This document shows, piece after piece, positions 8,154 to 14,884 of a stretch of 33,247 nt of DNA. The translations under genes and the position numbers were made by a program. How positions within the stretch are numbered: the first letter of the stretch is position 1; every line of letters starts with the position of its first letter. Origin of the DNA: Acidobacteriaceae bacterium (lineage in GTDB: Bacteria; Acidobacteriota; Terriglobia; Terriglobales; Acidobacteriaceae); the NCBI GenBank assembly GCA_030038195.1, contig JASHPJ010000094.1:1-33247 (forward strand). The letters run 5' to 3'. Below the pieces are notes generated by a model, which saw only the letters and a list, made by a program, of their open reading frames with translations, was not told the DNA's origin and searched no databases.

Positions 8154-8181
8154 GGTCAGTGCGCGACGGTCAGTGCGCGAC
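8154..8181 (+). repeat. Perfect 14-nt tandem duplication abutting a -35 box
   Basis: GGTCAGTGCGCGAC occurs twice in a row (8154-8167 and 8168-8181) and ends immediately before TTGACA at 8182. The position suits an operator or an UP-type element, or it may be a recent slippage duplication. Confidence 0.8.
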
Positions 8182-8210
8182 TTGACAGGCGCGGCGATTC
8201 AACCTACGCT
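8182..8210 (+). promoter_or_regulatory. Candidate sigma-70-type promoter
   Basis: TTGACA (8182-8187), a 17-nt spacer, then TACGCT (8205-8210). The -35 is consensus; the -10 keeps the first two and last bases. Transcription would begin near 8217. It lies in the 335-nt gene-free stretch 8105-8439 and could drive a small RNA ending at 8436 and/or tRNA-Cys. Confidence 0.55.
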
Positions 8211-8244
8211 ACGAATGATCGGCAAGGTTGATGCGTGCCGGTCT

Positions 8245-8297
8245 AGGAATCGCTTCAAGGAATTGCTTGAAGGAATCGCTGCGAAGAATCGTAATGA
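8245..8297 (+). repeat. Four imperfect 13-nt tandem repeats
   Basis: Units AGGAATCGCTTCA, AGGAATTGCTTGA, AGGAATCGCTGCGA (one base longer) and AGAATCGTAATGA are adjacent. The first two form a 7-bp inverted pair across GAATTG. They lie inside the candidate small RNA. Confidence 0.75.
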
Positions 8298-8401
8298 TCG
8301 GCTACTCCACTGTCGCGAACTGTTCGTGCTACTGTCAGCGTGCGGTCGCGCGGGTGTACGCGGCGGTCTAACTCGATTCGCAGGATTTCGATTCAGGCCA
8401 G

Positions 8402-8436
8402 CCCACCCGCTCCAGGCGTGGTGGGTTTTGTATTTT
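8402..8436 (+). terminator. Rho-independent terminator directly upstream of tRNA-Cys
   Basis: Stem CCCACC-CGC / GCG-T-GGTGGG (one bulged T), a 5-nt loop, then TTTTGTATTTT. It is the best intrinsic terminator in the window. The tRNA begins 3 nt after the T tract, so the hairpin either ends an upstream transcript or attenuates tRNA synthesis. Confidence 0.8.
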
Positions 8437-8439
8437 CAG

Positions 8440-8515
8440 GCATCGGTGGCGAAGTGGCTAACGCGCAGGTCTGCAAAACCTGTATACGCGGGTTCGATCC
8501 CCGCCCGGTGCTCCA
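8440..8515 (+). tRNA. tRNA-Cys (anticodon GCA)
   Basis: 76 nt with CCA encoded (8513-8515). The acceptor stem GCATCGG (8440-8446) pairs with CCGGTGC (8505-8511), with one T-G wobble. The anticodon stem CAGGT/ACCTG (8466-8470, 8478-8482) frames the loop CTGCAAA with anticodon GCA at 8473-8475. The T stem GCGGG/CCCGC frames TTCGATC. The D arm is GCG/CGC. A run of six T follows within 5 nt. Confidence 0.96.
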
Positions 8516-8550
8516 GATTTTTTGCGGACAAGCGTGCACAGCGAATCGAC

Positions 8551-8574
8551 GGAACGGTTAAGGGAACGGTTAAG
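8551..8574 (+). repeat. Perfect 12-nt tandem duplication
   Basis: GGAACGGTTAAG occurs twice without a gap, between tRNA-Cys and the 3' end of the minus-strand 83-residue gene. No function is evident. Confidence 0.75.
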
Positions 8575-8593
8575 AGCAAGGTCCGGGGAAAGG

Positions 8594-8845
8594 TCAGAGC
8601 GCGATAAGCGGACGCGGCGGACGGGTTCTGGCGCGGTCGAGGAAGATGTGCAGGCGCAGAGCCTCAGCCCGCTGCGCGACGACGAGACGCATCTGCCGGC
8701 GGATGTGATCAGGATCTTCGAGCTGGGCCACCATGGCTTCATCGCTGGCGGCGTCCTGCTCCAGGCGCGCAATCCGCTCCTCCACGGTCTGGCGAAACCG
8801 CGGACTGATCTCGTAGCCTTCATCGACGGTGCAATTGATCTTCAT
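8594..8845 (-). CDS. Small hypothetical protein, 83 aa
   Basis: Start ATG at 8845 (MKINCTVDEGYEISPRFRQT) with GAGGAG 7 nt upstream; a longer frame to 8902 is not needed. The N-terminal half, a strand followed by the helix ISPRFRQTVEERIARLEQD, resembles the start of ribosome hibernation factors (HPF/RaiA). The rest (DPDHIRRQMRLVVAQRAEALRLHIFLDRARTR) does not clearly follow that fold, so I leave it unassigned. There is no signal peptide. It is a convincing gene because of the ribosome-binding site and an upstream promoter-like pair. It is convergent with tRNA-Cys. Confidence 0.68.
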   Translation of the reverse strand: MKINCTVDEGYEISPRFRQTVEERIARLEQDAASDEAMVAQLEDPDHIRRQMRLVVAQRAEALRLHIFLDRARTRPPRPLIAL

Positions 8846-9157
8846 GGCAGGCTCCTCACGGGAATCAACGCAGGGCCGAAAATTTTTTACAATCGGCCTC
8901 AAGTTTTCTCAACCACTGCCGATGCTAGCGAAAGACCGGCCTGTGCGCCAGATTACGATGTAAGTCTCCAAAGGTAATAATCTGTCCGCAAATAAGACAC
9001 TTACGAGGGAATTTTTCCACCTCGTTCCCTTCGTCGCCGCGCGGTGTCCTGCATGGAGACAGGGAGTGGCCGCCGCCGGAACATTTTTGACTGGCGTTTC
9101 AGACCCCTGGGCGTAGGCGCGGAGGGCGGTAAGCATGGACCGGCGGATTGGCCGGGG
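8846..9157. other. 312-nt intergenic region
   Basis: It holds the promoter of the 83-residue gene (8884-8912) and the 3' flank of the minus-strand VWA gene. The segment 8880-9015 is clearly AT-richer than its surroundings. A 6-bp inverted repeat GGCCGA / TCGGCC brackets a T-rich core near 8875-8899. I see no gene. Confidence 0.5.
8884..8912 (-). promoter_or_regulatory. Candidate promoter of the 83-aa gene
   Basis: Read on the minus strand: TTGAGA (8912-8907), a 17-nt spacer, then TAAAAA (8889-8884), about 39 nt before the ATG at 8845. Spacing and position fit a sigma-70-type promoter. Confidence 0.45.
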
Positions 9158-10213
9158 CTATTGATCCTGCGGCGCGGTGGCGTAATAGCCCTTGCGCACC
9201 TGCACCTTCATCCCGTCGCCGCATTGCACGGCGATATGCCGGAAGGTGCCATCGAGCTTGGTGTTGGTGGGCGTGTAGCTGGCCACGTACTGGGTGCGCA
9301 GCTCGTCCTCAATCTGCTCGAAGGCCGCCTGCAGCTTCTGCCCGTTGTTGCCCACGTCGATCAGCCGGCCGCCGGTTTCCTCTGAGATGCGCTTGGCGGC
9401 GGAGTAGCCGTAATAGCCCATGCCCTGGCTCCAGTACATCGCGCGGTCTGCGATCAGGATCACGTAGATGATTACGTTCGAGCGCTGCGCGGCGGCGATT
9501 GCGGCGGCGATCTTGGTGCGGCTGCCCTCATCCTCGCCGTCGGTAAGGATGATCATCGCCTTGCGCCCGGACTCCTGGTTCAATTTCTCCGTGGAGGCCA
9601 GGTAAATTGCATCGTAGAGCAGGGTTCCCTTGGGATCGCCGATGGTGGGTACCGTTCCGCCGCCCGCGCCCGGGATGCCGGCCGCGCCGTTGCCGCCAGC
9701 GGTGTTGATCTCGGCCTTGTCCATGGCGTGGGCCAGCAGACGCGGGCTGTTGGTGAAGTCCTGCAGCAGGTCCACGTTCACGTCGAATGAGAGCAGAAAC
9801 GCCTCGTCCTTGGGGCGCAGCACCCGCTCCAGGAACTGGCTGCCTGCATCCTGCTCGAGCGGCAGGACGCGCTGCTGGCTGCCCGAGGTATCCAGCAGGA
9901 TGCCCAGGGTGAGCGGCTGGTTGGTTTCTGCCACAAAGTTCTTCAGGGTCTGCGGCACCTTGTCTTCCAGCACCGAGCAGTCGTTCTTGGTGAGGTGAGG
10001 CACCAGCGCGCCGTTCTTGTCTTTCACGGTGAAGAACAGGTCAACGAGGTTGACGTTCACCTTGAAGGTGGCCACCGGGGTCTCATCGGGCGGAGGAGCC
10101 GGGGCGGTGCTCACCGGCGGGGCGTCCGGCGACGGCGCAAGCTGGGCCCACACCACCGCCGGAGCCGCCGGCAGCCCAAGCAGAGCCATGGCAATTGCAA
10201 GCCGCATCCTCAT
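9158..10213 (-). CDS. Secreted VWA domain protein (VWFA-related Acidobacterial type)
   Basis: 351 residues with a signal peptide (cleavage near VVWA, residue 23) and a Pro-rich linker. The N-terminal beta domain (FKVNVNLVDLFFTVKDKNGALVPHL) is typical of this acidobacterial family. A von Willebrand A domain follows, with an intact metal site DTSGS (Asp108, Ser110, Ser112) and IILTDGEDEGSRTKIAAAI. The C-terminus ends in the family pattern LRTQYVASYTPTN ... HIAVQ ... VRKGYYA. A Gly-rich insertion lies around residues 172-187. Such proteins are exported and probably bind a protein or matrix ligand through the metal; the ligand is unknown. It is divergent from a second VWA gene at 10458. Confidence 0.9.
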   Translation of the reverse strand: MRMRLAIAMALLGLPAAPAVVWAQLAPSPDAPPVSTAPAPPPDETPVATFKVNVNLVDLFFTVKDKNGALVPHLTKNDCSVLEDKVPQTLKNFVAETNQPLTLGILLDTSGSQQRVLPLEQDAGSQFLERVLRPKDEAFLLSFDVNVDLLQDFTNSPRLLAHAMDKAEINTAGGNGAAGIPGAGGGTVPTIGDPKGTLLYDAIYLASTEKLNQESGRKAMIILTDGEDEGSRTKIAAAIAAAQRSNVIIYVILIADRAMYWSQGMGYYGYSAAKRISEETGGRLIDVGNNGQKLQAAFEQIEDELRTQYVASYTPTNTKLDGTFRHIAVQCGDGMKVQVRKGYYATAPQDQ

Positions 10214-10457
10214 GCTGGCAGATTAGACGAATTTTGTGCATCGAAGAAAGCGGATTCGCCTTTTGCGGCGCCGGGGATGAAGCGGCGTTCCGCAGGGTCT
10301 CCCGCTCATGCGTTTGCGCCGGGAAGGCAACCTGTGCGGCCCTGGCGCGTCTGATACTCTGTCAGATGCAGGACCTGGGCGTTTGTGGCCATGGTCTTGC
10401 GCCTGGATTTCGCTGTTTTCAGGCGGAATGGAAGGCTTTCAGGAGGATGAAGCAACT

Positions 10458-11783
10458 GTGAGATCTGGTTTGGCGGCATTGGCGCTGGCGGTATCTGTCG
10501 GCTTGAGTCTGAACATGGACAGGGCGGCCCTGGCCCAGACCCAGCAATCCGTGCCCGATGCTCCCACGCCGCAGGCGCCGCCGCCGCTGCCGGGCGTAAG
10601 CAGCGAGGGGATTACGCCGGGCGAGGGCGCCGGTCCGGCGGCCTCCAGCTCCTCGTCCACTGCTTCGCCCGCCACCGCTCCAGCCGCCGAGGAGCCGGCT
10701 GCGCCTGCTGCCCCGCCACCGGCGCCAGCCAGCCAGCCGCCGGCGAGCGCGGATACTTCCCAGGGGCCGCCGCCGGCCGGAGGTAGCATCGCGCCGTTCG
10801 TCATCGACGTAAACTTCGTCCAGGTTCCGGTCACGGTGAAGGACTCGAAGATGCGGCAGGTGGCCGGCCTTACCTGGCGCGACTTCAAGGTCTACGAAAA
10901 CGGCAACCTGCAGCACCTGAGGTTTTTCAGCGTGGACTCGCAGCCACTCTCCGTCGCGTTCGTGATCGACCAGAGTCTGCCCTCCAACGTGATGGACAAG
11001 GTCAATACATCGATGGGTGCCATCCAGGGCGCGCTCACGCCCTATGACGAGGCGGCCGTATTTACCTACAGCAACGGCCCCAAGGAGTGGACCGGATTTA
11101 CCGGCGCGCAGGGCAACCGGCTGCCCGCGGTGCTTTCGCTGGCACAGTCTACCGGCACCGACCCGATGGTGCCCATCAACGACGGCCCGCTTGCCGGCTG
11201 CAGCATCCGCGAGAACGGCAACTGCGTCGATCCCAATCTGCAGCCCGGCCGCTCGGCAGGCAACAGCACATTCATGACCATCCCCAAGGAGATTCATACC
11301 CTGAACGACGCCATCCTGGCCGCGGCAAAAGAACTTTCCACGCGGCCCAAGGAACGGCGGCGCATCATCTACGTGATCTCCGACGGCAAGGAATACGGCA
11401 GCAAGGCGACGTGGCGCGAGGTGGTGCGGTACCTCGAAACCAACAAGATCACGGTTTATGCCACGCTGGTGGGCGACTCGGCGCGCTGGGGCGAGGGATG
11501 GGTGGACCGCTTCCATCTACCCTTCAGCATGTACGACAACATCCTCTACAAGTACACCGTGGCCACCGGCGGCGATACCGATACCGAGGGCGGCATCAAC
11601 GGCATCGAGAAGAGCTACGCCAAGATTGCCGACGAGGCGCGCAACCAGTACACGCTGGGCTACCTGAGCCACGAGTCGATCTACGACGGCAAGTATCGCA
11701 GCATTGAAGTTCGCGTCGATCGGCCCGATCTGGACGTCATCAACAAGCACGGCTACTATCCCTCGGCGCAGGACTATCGCTGA
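10458..11783 (+). CDS. Secreted VWA domain protein with degenerate metal site
   Basis: I choose the GTG at 10458, because AGGAGG lies at 10441-10446 and the product then begins with a clean signal peptide (MRSGLAALALAVSVG, cleavage near residue 26). Earlier in-frame ATGs give a non-signal start. The product is 441 residues. Residues about 32-112 are a Pro/Ala/Ser-rich linker. The conserved beta domain (FVIDVNFVQVPVTVKDSKM ... WRDFKVYENG) and the VWA domain follow. The metal motif is DQSLP (171-175) instead of DxSxS, and the later acidic site reads ISDGKEYGS. The C-terminus (RNQYTLGYLSHE ... HGYYPS) matches the family. It is likely exported; ligand unknown. The EamA gene follows after 3 nt. 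Confidence 0.86.
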   Translation: MRSGLAALALAVSVGLSLNMDRAALAQTQQSVPDAPTPQAPPPLPGVSSEGITPGEGAGPAASSSSSTASPATAPAAEEPAAPAAPPPAPASQPPASADTSQGPPPAGGSIAPFVIDVNFVQVPVTVKDSKMRQVAGLTWRDFKVYENGNLQHLRFFSVDSQPLSVAFVIDQSLPSNVMDKVNTSMGAIQGALTPYDEAAVFTYSNGPKEWTGFTGAQGNRLPAVLSLAQSTGTDPMVPINDGPLAGCSIRENGNCVDPNLQPGRSAGNSTFMTIPKEIHTLNDAILAAAKELSTRPKERRRIIYVISDGKEYGSKATWREVVRYLETNKITVYATLVGDSARWGEGWVDRFHLPFSMYDNILYKYTVATGGDTDTEGGINGIEKSYAKIADEARNQYTLGYLSHESIYDGKYRSIEVRVDRPDLDVINKHGYYPSAQDYR

Positions 11784-11786
11784 CCC

Positions 11787-12647
11787 GTGGCCGGCTCGGG
11801 AGCTGCGGCCGGCCTGGGGCTGATCTCGGCTGTCTCATGGGGCGGATCGGACTTCGTGGGCGGCCTGGGCGCGCGGCGTGCTCCGGCGCTGCTGGTGGTC
11901 ATTGCCGGCCAAGTATTTTCGCTGGCCGTCCTGGCGGCGCTCTGCCTGTCGTTGCGCATTCCCGCTCCCGGCCGCTCCGCGACGGTCTGCGCCATGGCGG
12001 GCGGATTTGTGGGCGCGCTCGCGCTGGCCGCCTTCTACCGGGCGCTGGCCATGGGCGCCATGGGGCTCACCGCGGCGCTTACCGGGCTACTGACAGCCGC
12101 AGCTCCCGTCGCTTTCTCGTTCCTGCACGACGGCCTGCCTGCACCGATGAATCTAGCCGGGCTGGCCGCGGGTGCAGCGGCCATCTGGCTCATCACGCAG
12201 CGGCCTGAAGCACAGCCGGAGTCTTCAGCCAGGATACATGCGCAGCACAATACGCTGTTGCTGGGGGCGGTCGCAGGCTGCGGCTTCGGAGCGCAGCTTA
12301 TCCTGCTCAAGCTGGCCAGCGGCGGCGGGGTTCTGTGGGCCATGACCTGGACCCGTGCCGCCGGCGTGGCGGCCCTGTTGCCGGTGGTGGCGGCCATGCG
12401 GCCTAAAGCGCCGCGGAATGGCTTTCTATGGATTGGCCTATTTGCCGGAACGCTGGATACCGCGGGCAATCTCTTTTACATGCTGGCTGCGCGGGCCGGG
12501 CGGCTGGACGTGGCGGCGCTCGTCGCCTCGCTCTACCCGGCGATAACCATCCTGCTGGCTGCGCTGGCGCTGCGCGAGCACCCCACGCGGCGCCAGATTG
12601 CCGGCATGGGGCTGGCGCTGGCTGCCGTGCTGCTGCTCAGCGCGTAG
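11787..12647 (+). CDS. EamA-family (DMT) permease
   Basis: 286 residues with about ten hydrophobic segments arranged as two EamA repeats. The first starts GLISAVSWGGSDFVGGLGAR and the second LLGAVAGCGFGAQLILLKLA. The typical end of each repeat is present (GLAAGAAAIWLITQ; LREHPTRRQIAGMGLALAAVLLLS). DMT permeases move small metabolites or drugs across the inner membrane; the substrate cannot be read from sequence. The start is GTG at 11787, 3 nt after the VWA stop, so translation is probably coupled. A hairpin at 12668-12691 follows. Confidence 0.87.
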   Translation: MAGSGAAAGLGLISAVSWGGSDFVGGLGARRAPALLVVIAGQVFSLAVLAALCLSLRIPAPGRSATVCAMAGGFVGALALAAFYRALAMGAMGLTAALTGLLTAAAPVAFSFLHDGLPAPMNLAGLAAGAAAIWLITQRPEAQPESSARIHAQHNTLLLGAVAGCGFGAQLILLKLASGGGVLWAMTWTRAAGVAALLPVVAAMRPKAPRNGFLWIGLFAGTLDTAGNLFYMLAARAGRLDVAALVASLYPAITILLAALALREHPTRRQIAGMGLALAAVLLLSA

Positions 12648-12667
12648 CAGCTTGCCGCAACGCACAA

Positions 12668-12691
12668 AGGCCTGTGCGCCGGCACAGGCCT
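12668..12691. terminator. Perfect 10-bp hairpin between convergent genes
   Basis: AGGCCTGTGC / GCACAGGCCT with loop GCCG, 20 nt after the EamA stop and 60 nt from the 3' end of tatA on the other strand. It is likely a shared terminator, although no T run follows. Confidence 0.65.
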
Positions 12692-12751
12692 CTCGACGTG
12701 TCGTGATTCCACTTGCAGATACGGCCATGGCCGCGTTTCTTCCGAAACGGC

Positions 12752-12979
12752 TTACTTAGGCTCGATCGGCGTGGAGCTCACCGGGGTTGCCGCAGCAGTA
12801 TTCTGCTGCACCGGCGGCGCGGGCGGAGTCGGTTCGGTCACGCCGCGAATGCCCTCTTTGAAGCCCTTCAATCCCTCACCTATTCCCTTGCCCAGCTCCG
12901 GCAGCCGCTTGGCGCCAAAGAGCAGGAATGCAACCACTAACAGCACCACCAGGTGCCAAGGCTGAAGCAGATCGCCCAT
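12752..12979 (-). CDS. tatA: Twin-arginine translocase subunit TatA/TatE
   Basis: 75 residues from the ATG at 12979 with GGAGGG just upstream. One N-terminal membrane segment (LLQPWHLVVLLVVAFLLFG) leads to the family signature FGAKRLPELGKGIGEGLKGFKEGIRG, an amphipathic helix. A Pro/Ala/Thr-rich tail follows. TatA oligomers form the pore through which folded Tat substrates cross the inner membrane. No tatB or tatC is adjacent, so those must lie elsewhere. A longer frame to 13003 is not needed. Confidence 0.94.
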   Translation of the reverse strand: MGDLLQPWHLVVLLVVAFLLFGAKRLPELGKGIGEGLKGFKEGIRGVTEPTPPAPPVQQNTAAATPVSSTPIEPK

Positions 12980-13104
12980 GGATATTCCCTCCGCATGCCA
13001 CAATTCCCCGGCATGCCAACTCAGCAGTTATTGTCGCACAGAACCGCGCACGCGCGCGAACCGGAGTGAGAGATCGGATTTCAGCCGGCGGAAAACGGCG
13101 GGAA

Positions 13105-13551
13105 TCAGTTCACCTGGGCGGGCCGGCCCAGCCGCTCCATCACCATGGCAAAAAAGCTGTGCAAGTCTTCTTCCTCGCCCGCGGTCAGCCTGCGGTAAAC
13201 CTTCATCAGCGGAAACAGCCGCGATCCGCGGACTTCCACGGCCGGAACGGCGGTTGCGCCGCCGGGATAGACGGTCATCTCCCAGCTTCCCGCATAGCGC
13301 CGGCGCAGAACCTCGCCCAGGTAGCTGCCCCACAGCCGCACCTCAAAGTCCATGTCCAGCTCAGGGCTTTCGCCCACCATCACGAGAATCTCGTCGAGGC
13401 CGTCGATGGATTCGGCGCTGAAATCCAGCTTGCGCTGGAATTGCGAGAAAGCCAGATCGGCTGCCGCACGCGCGTAGCTCTGCATCATCGCTTCCAGGTC
13501 GGGAAACGAAGTGGATTCGAGCCGTTTGCGGAGAGCAGCGTGATCGGCCAT
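13105..13551 (-). CDS. Hypothetical cytosolic protein (DUF3806-like), 148 aa
   Basis: Start ATG at 13551 (MADHAALRKRLESTSFPDLEA). There is no signal peptide. Helical first half (MMQSYARAAADLAFSQF), then a pattern like DUF3806-type proteins: LDEILVMVGE, VRLWGSYLGEVLRRRYAG and SWEMTVYPGG, followed by RGSRLFPLMKVYRRLTAGEEEDLHSFF. The GSYLGEVLRR plus W motif is the main reason for the tentative match. The function of that family is not established. The ribosome-binding site is weak. The gene is upstream of tatA on the same strand with a 125-nt gap. Confidence 0.72.
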   Translation of the reverse strand: MADHAALRKRLESTSFPDLEAMMQSYARAAADLAFSQFQRKLDFSAESIDGLDEILVMVGESPELDMDFEVRLWGSYLGEVLRRRYAGSWEMTVYPGGATAVPAVEVRGSRLFPLMKVYRRLTAGEEEDLHSFFAMVMERLGRPAQVN

Positions 13552-14085
13552 GTGTTCAGAATATATCCTGCGGCCGGACGGAGAGCGACACCCAATCAAT
13601 CGACCTTTACGCTTACCACGCAGCCTTTGCCATACAAGGGCTATTGCGGGGTGTCGTGGGCAAGAGACAACGGTGTGTTCGTCGGGCCAGTTCTTCCGCC
13701 AACGACTTCTCGAAGGAGCAATGTGATTACCCGATCACTGTGAATCCGACAGGCGGCCCAGGTCTTGAGGATGCAAATTGGATCACAAGACAAGGATGCC
13801 CCAGGTCTCTGAGGAGACCTGGGGGCAACCCTTTTCGTGCTGGATTGAGTGCCCCAAGACCTGGGCCGCTCGCCATCGGCAACGAGATACGTTTTTATGG
13901 TCTCGCGTTGAACGACAACGGGACGCTCAAGATGGATTGCGCCCAGGTGAATGACGGAGTCGCACAGTAGTGGCACCTTGCATGCTTCATCTCTTCTGCT
14001 TTTGACCCGCCGCCGGCGTAGCGTCGATCTGGCCCGGAATGCGGTGATTGTGGCAGACTGAAAAAGGCTGTGGAGGTCGTGCATC
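13552..14085. other. 534-nt gene-free region with nested inverted repeats
   Basis: Lower GC than its neighbours. Frames exist on both strands (13644-13970 plus, 13641-14162 minus), but they lack codon bias and ribosome-binding sites. The main content is the nested inverted repeat at 13753-13869. The last 100 nt should hold the promoter of the thioredoxin-like gene at 14086. Confidence 0.5.
13753..13869. repeat. Nested perfect inverted repeats (MITE-like or structured RNA)
   Basis: The outer arms GCGGCCCAGGTCTTG (13753-13767) and CAAGACCTGGGCCGC (13855-13869) are perfect over 15 bp. Inside lies a second hairpin, CCCCAGGTCTC / GAGACCTGGGG (11 bp, loop TGAG, 13799-13824). All four arms share the core CCAGGTCT, so the unit looks like repeated copies of one motif in alternating orientation. 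Confidence 0.8.
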
Positions 14086-14583
14086 ATGAAGGCTATTTCA
14101 TTCCTGACGGTGGCTGGGTTGTTTGCGCTTGCGGCCGGCACCGCGCATCCCGCCGGACGCATTATCTATCCCGATGCCGGGCAGGCGCGCGCTGATCTGG
14201 CTGCCGCGCTCAAGACTGCCGCGGCCACCCACAAGCGGGTGCTGCTCGACTTTGGCGGCAACTGGTGCGGCGACTGCCAGGTCCTCGATATCTACTTCCA
14301 CAACCAGCAGAACCTGCCCATTCTCGAGTCAAACTTCGTGCTGGTGCACATCAACGTCGGCCACATGGATGAGAACGTGGACATCGCGCAGCGCTACGGC
14401 GTTCCGCTCCAAAAGGGTGTGCCTGCGCTGGCCGTGCTGAGCGACCAGGGCAAGCTGCTCTACAGCCAGAGGCAGGGCGAGTTCGAGGCCATGCGCCGCA
14501 TGGAGTCCTCGGCCGTGACCGCGTTCCTGGTGCAATGGCGCGCGCCCCGAGCCGGCTGCTCCACGGTGATGGTGAACTGCTAG
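14086..14583 (+). CDS. Exported thioredoxin-fold protein
   Basis: 165 residues. Signal peptide with likely cleavage around residue 20-23 (MKAISFLTVAGLFALAAGTA). The thioredoxin motif is WCGDC (Trp60, Cys61, Cys64), preceded by RVLLDFGGN. NFVLVHINVGHMDENVDIAQRYGV and KGVPALAVLSDQGKLLY complete the fold. The cis-Pro region reads KGVPAL. It is similar to the thioredoxin-like_7/DsbD-gamma-type proteins that act in periplasmic thiol exchange. A mobile-looking repeat starts at the base after the stop codon, so the C-terminal end (AGCSTVMVNC) may have been altered by insertion. Confidence 0.85.
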   Translation: MKAISFLTVAGLFALAAGTAHPAGRIIYPDAGQARADLAAALKTAAATHKRVLLDFGGNWCGDCQVLDIYFHNQQNLPILESNFVLVHINVGHMDENVDIAQRYGVPLQKGVPALAVLSDQGKLLYSQRQGEFEAMRRMESSAVTAFLVQWRAPRAGCSTVMVNC

Positions 14584-14734
14584 TGTCCTGTCTCTGAAGT
14601 TCGTGACATAAATACTGCTGTCATCCTGAGCGAGGGTCACCGCGGTCCGCCGTGGCGGAGAGTCGAAGGTCAAAGATCCGCCGTGGCGGACCTGTGGTTT
14701 GGGATGTCAATTTAGGATACGAACTTCTGGGACA
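14584..14734. repeat. Element A: 151-bp sequence with imperfect terminal inverted repeats
   Basis: The left end is TGTCCTGTCTCTGAAGTTCG (from 14584). The right end, read inverted, is TGTCCCAGAAGTTCGTATCC (14734 backwards). Both ends share TGTCC and GAAGTTCGT and continue into similar TAAAT sequence. The interior contains GTCATCCTGAGCGAGG and AGTCGAAGG, a wording I recognise from dispersed intergenic repeats, plus two copies of TCCGCCGTGGCGGA (14646-14659, 14677-14690). With element B it fills the 301-nt gap 14584-14884. Confidence 0.6.
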
Positions 14735-14738
14735 ACAT

Positions 14739-14867
14739 GCTAGAGCGGTTTCGCTTCCCATCTTGCCCTCTGAAGAGCGTGTCCGCCGTGGCGAGCGGCT
14801 TTTTCTTGAGGAAAAAGCCGCTCGGCAGTCTCGGTTCTGTCCATACTTGAAGCGAAACCGCTGGAGC
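14739..14867. mobile_element. Element B: 129-bp MITE-like element
   Basis: Terminal inverted repeats GCTAGAGCGGTTTCGCTTC (14739-14757) and its inverse at 14849-14867 match at 17 of 19 positions. The inner 14 bp are perfect. The centre holds another 13-bp perfect hairpin (14793-14823) and a third, shortened copy of the TCCGCCGTGGCG motif (14782). No coding capacity. It ends at 14867, directly before the ribosome-binding site of the next gene. Confidence 0.6.
14793..14823. terminator. 13-bp perfect hairpin inside element B
   Basis: Arms GAGCGGCTTTTTC / GAAAAAGCCGCTC with loop TTGAG. The A/T-rich inner part and G/C-rich base resemble a bidirectional terminator. A related hairpin with the same TTGAGG-type loop lies at 19547-19575. 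Confidence 0.55.
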
Positions 14868-14884
14868 AAGGAACCGGAAGCCCG

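Larger units (their letters stand above)
8217..8436 (+). ncRNA. Candidate small RNA, about 220 nt
   Basis: Inferred from a good promoter (8182-8210) and a rho-independent terminator (8402-8436), with no plausible reading frame between. It contains about four imperfect 13-nt repeats (8245-8297) and a 7-bp inverted repeat CTTCAAG / CTTGAAG. I could not match it to 6S RNA, tmRNA, RNase P or a riboswitch. It may instead be a long leader of the adjacent tRNA. Confidence 0.4.

Noticed and set aside
7762..8607. A 281-codon plus-strand frame that reads through the 104-aa gene and tRNA-Cys
   Set aside because: It is out of frame with the 104-residue gene, and contains the terminator and the whole tRNA, so it cannot be a real coding region.
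8594..8845. Annotation of the 83-aa gene as ribosome hibernation factor HPF
   Set aside because: Only the first 30 residues resemble HPF; the rest does not follow the fold, so the gene is left as hypothetical.
13641..14162. Open frames on both strands in the 13.6-14.1 kb gap
   Set aside because: Composition is Arg/Ser/Cys-mixed without codon bias, starts lack ribosome-binding sites, and the nested inverted repeats run through them.
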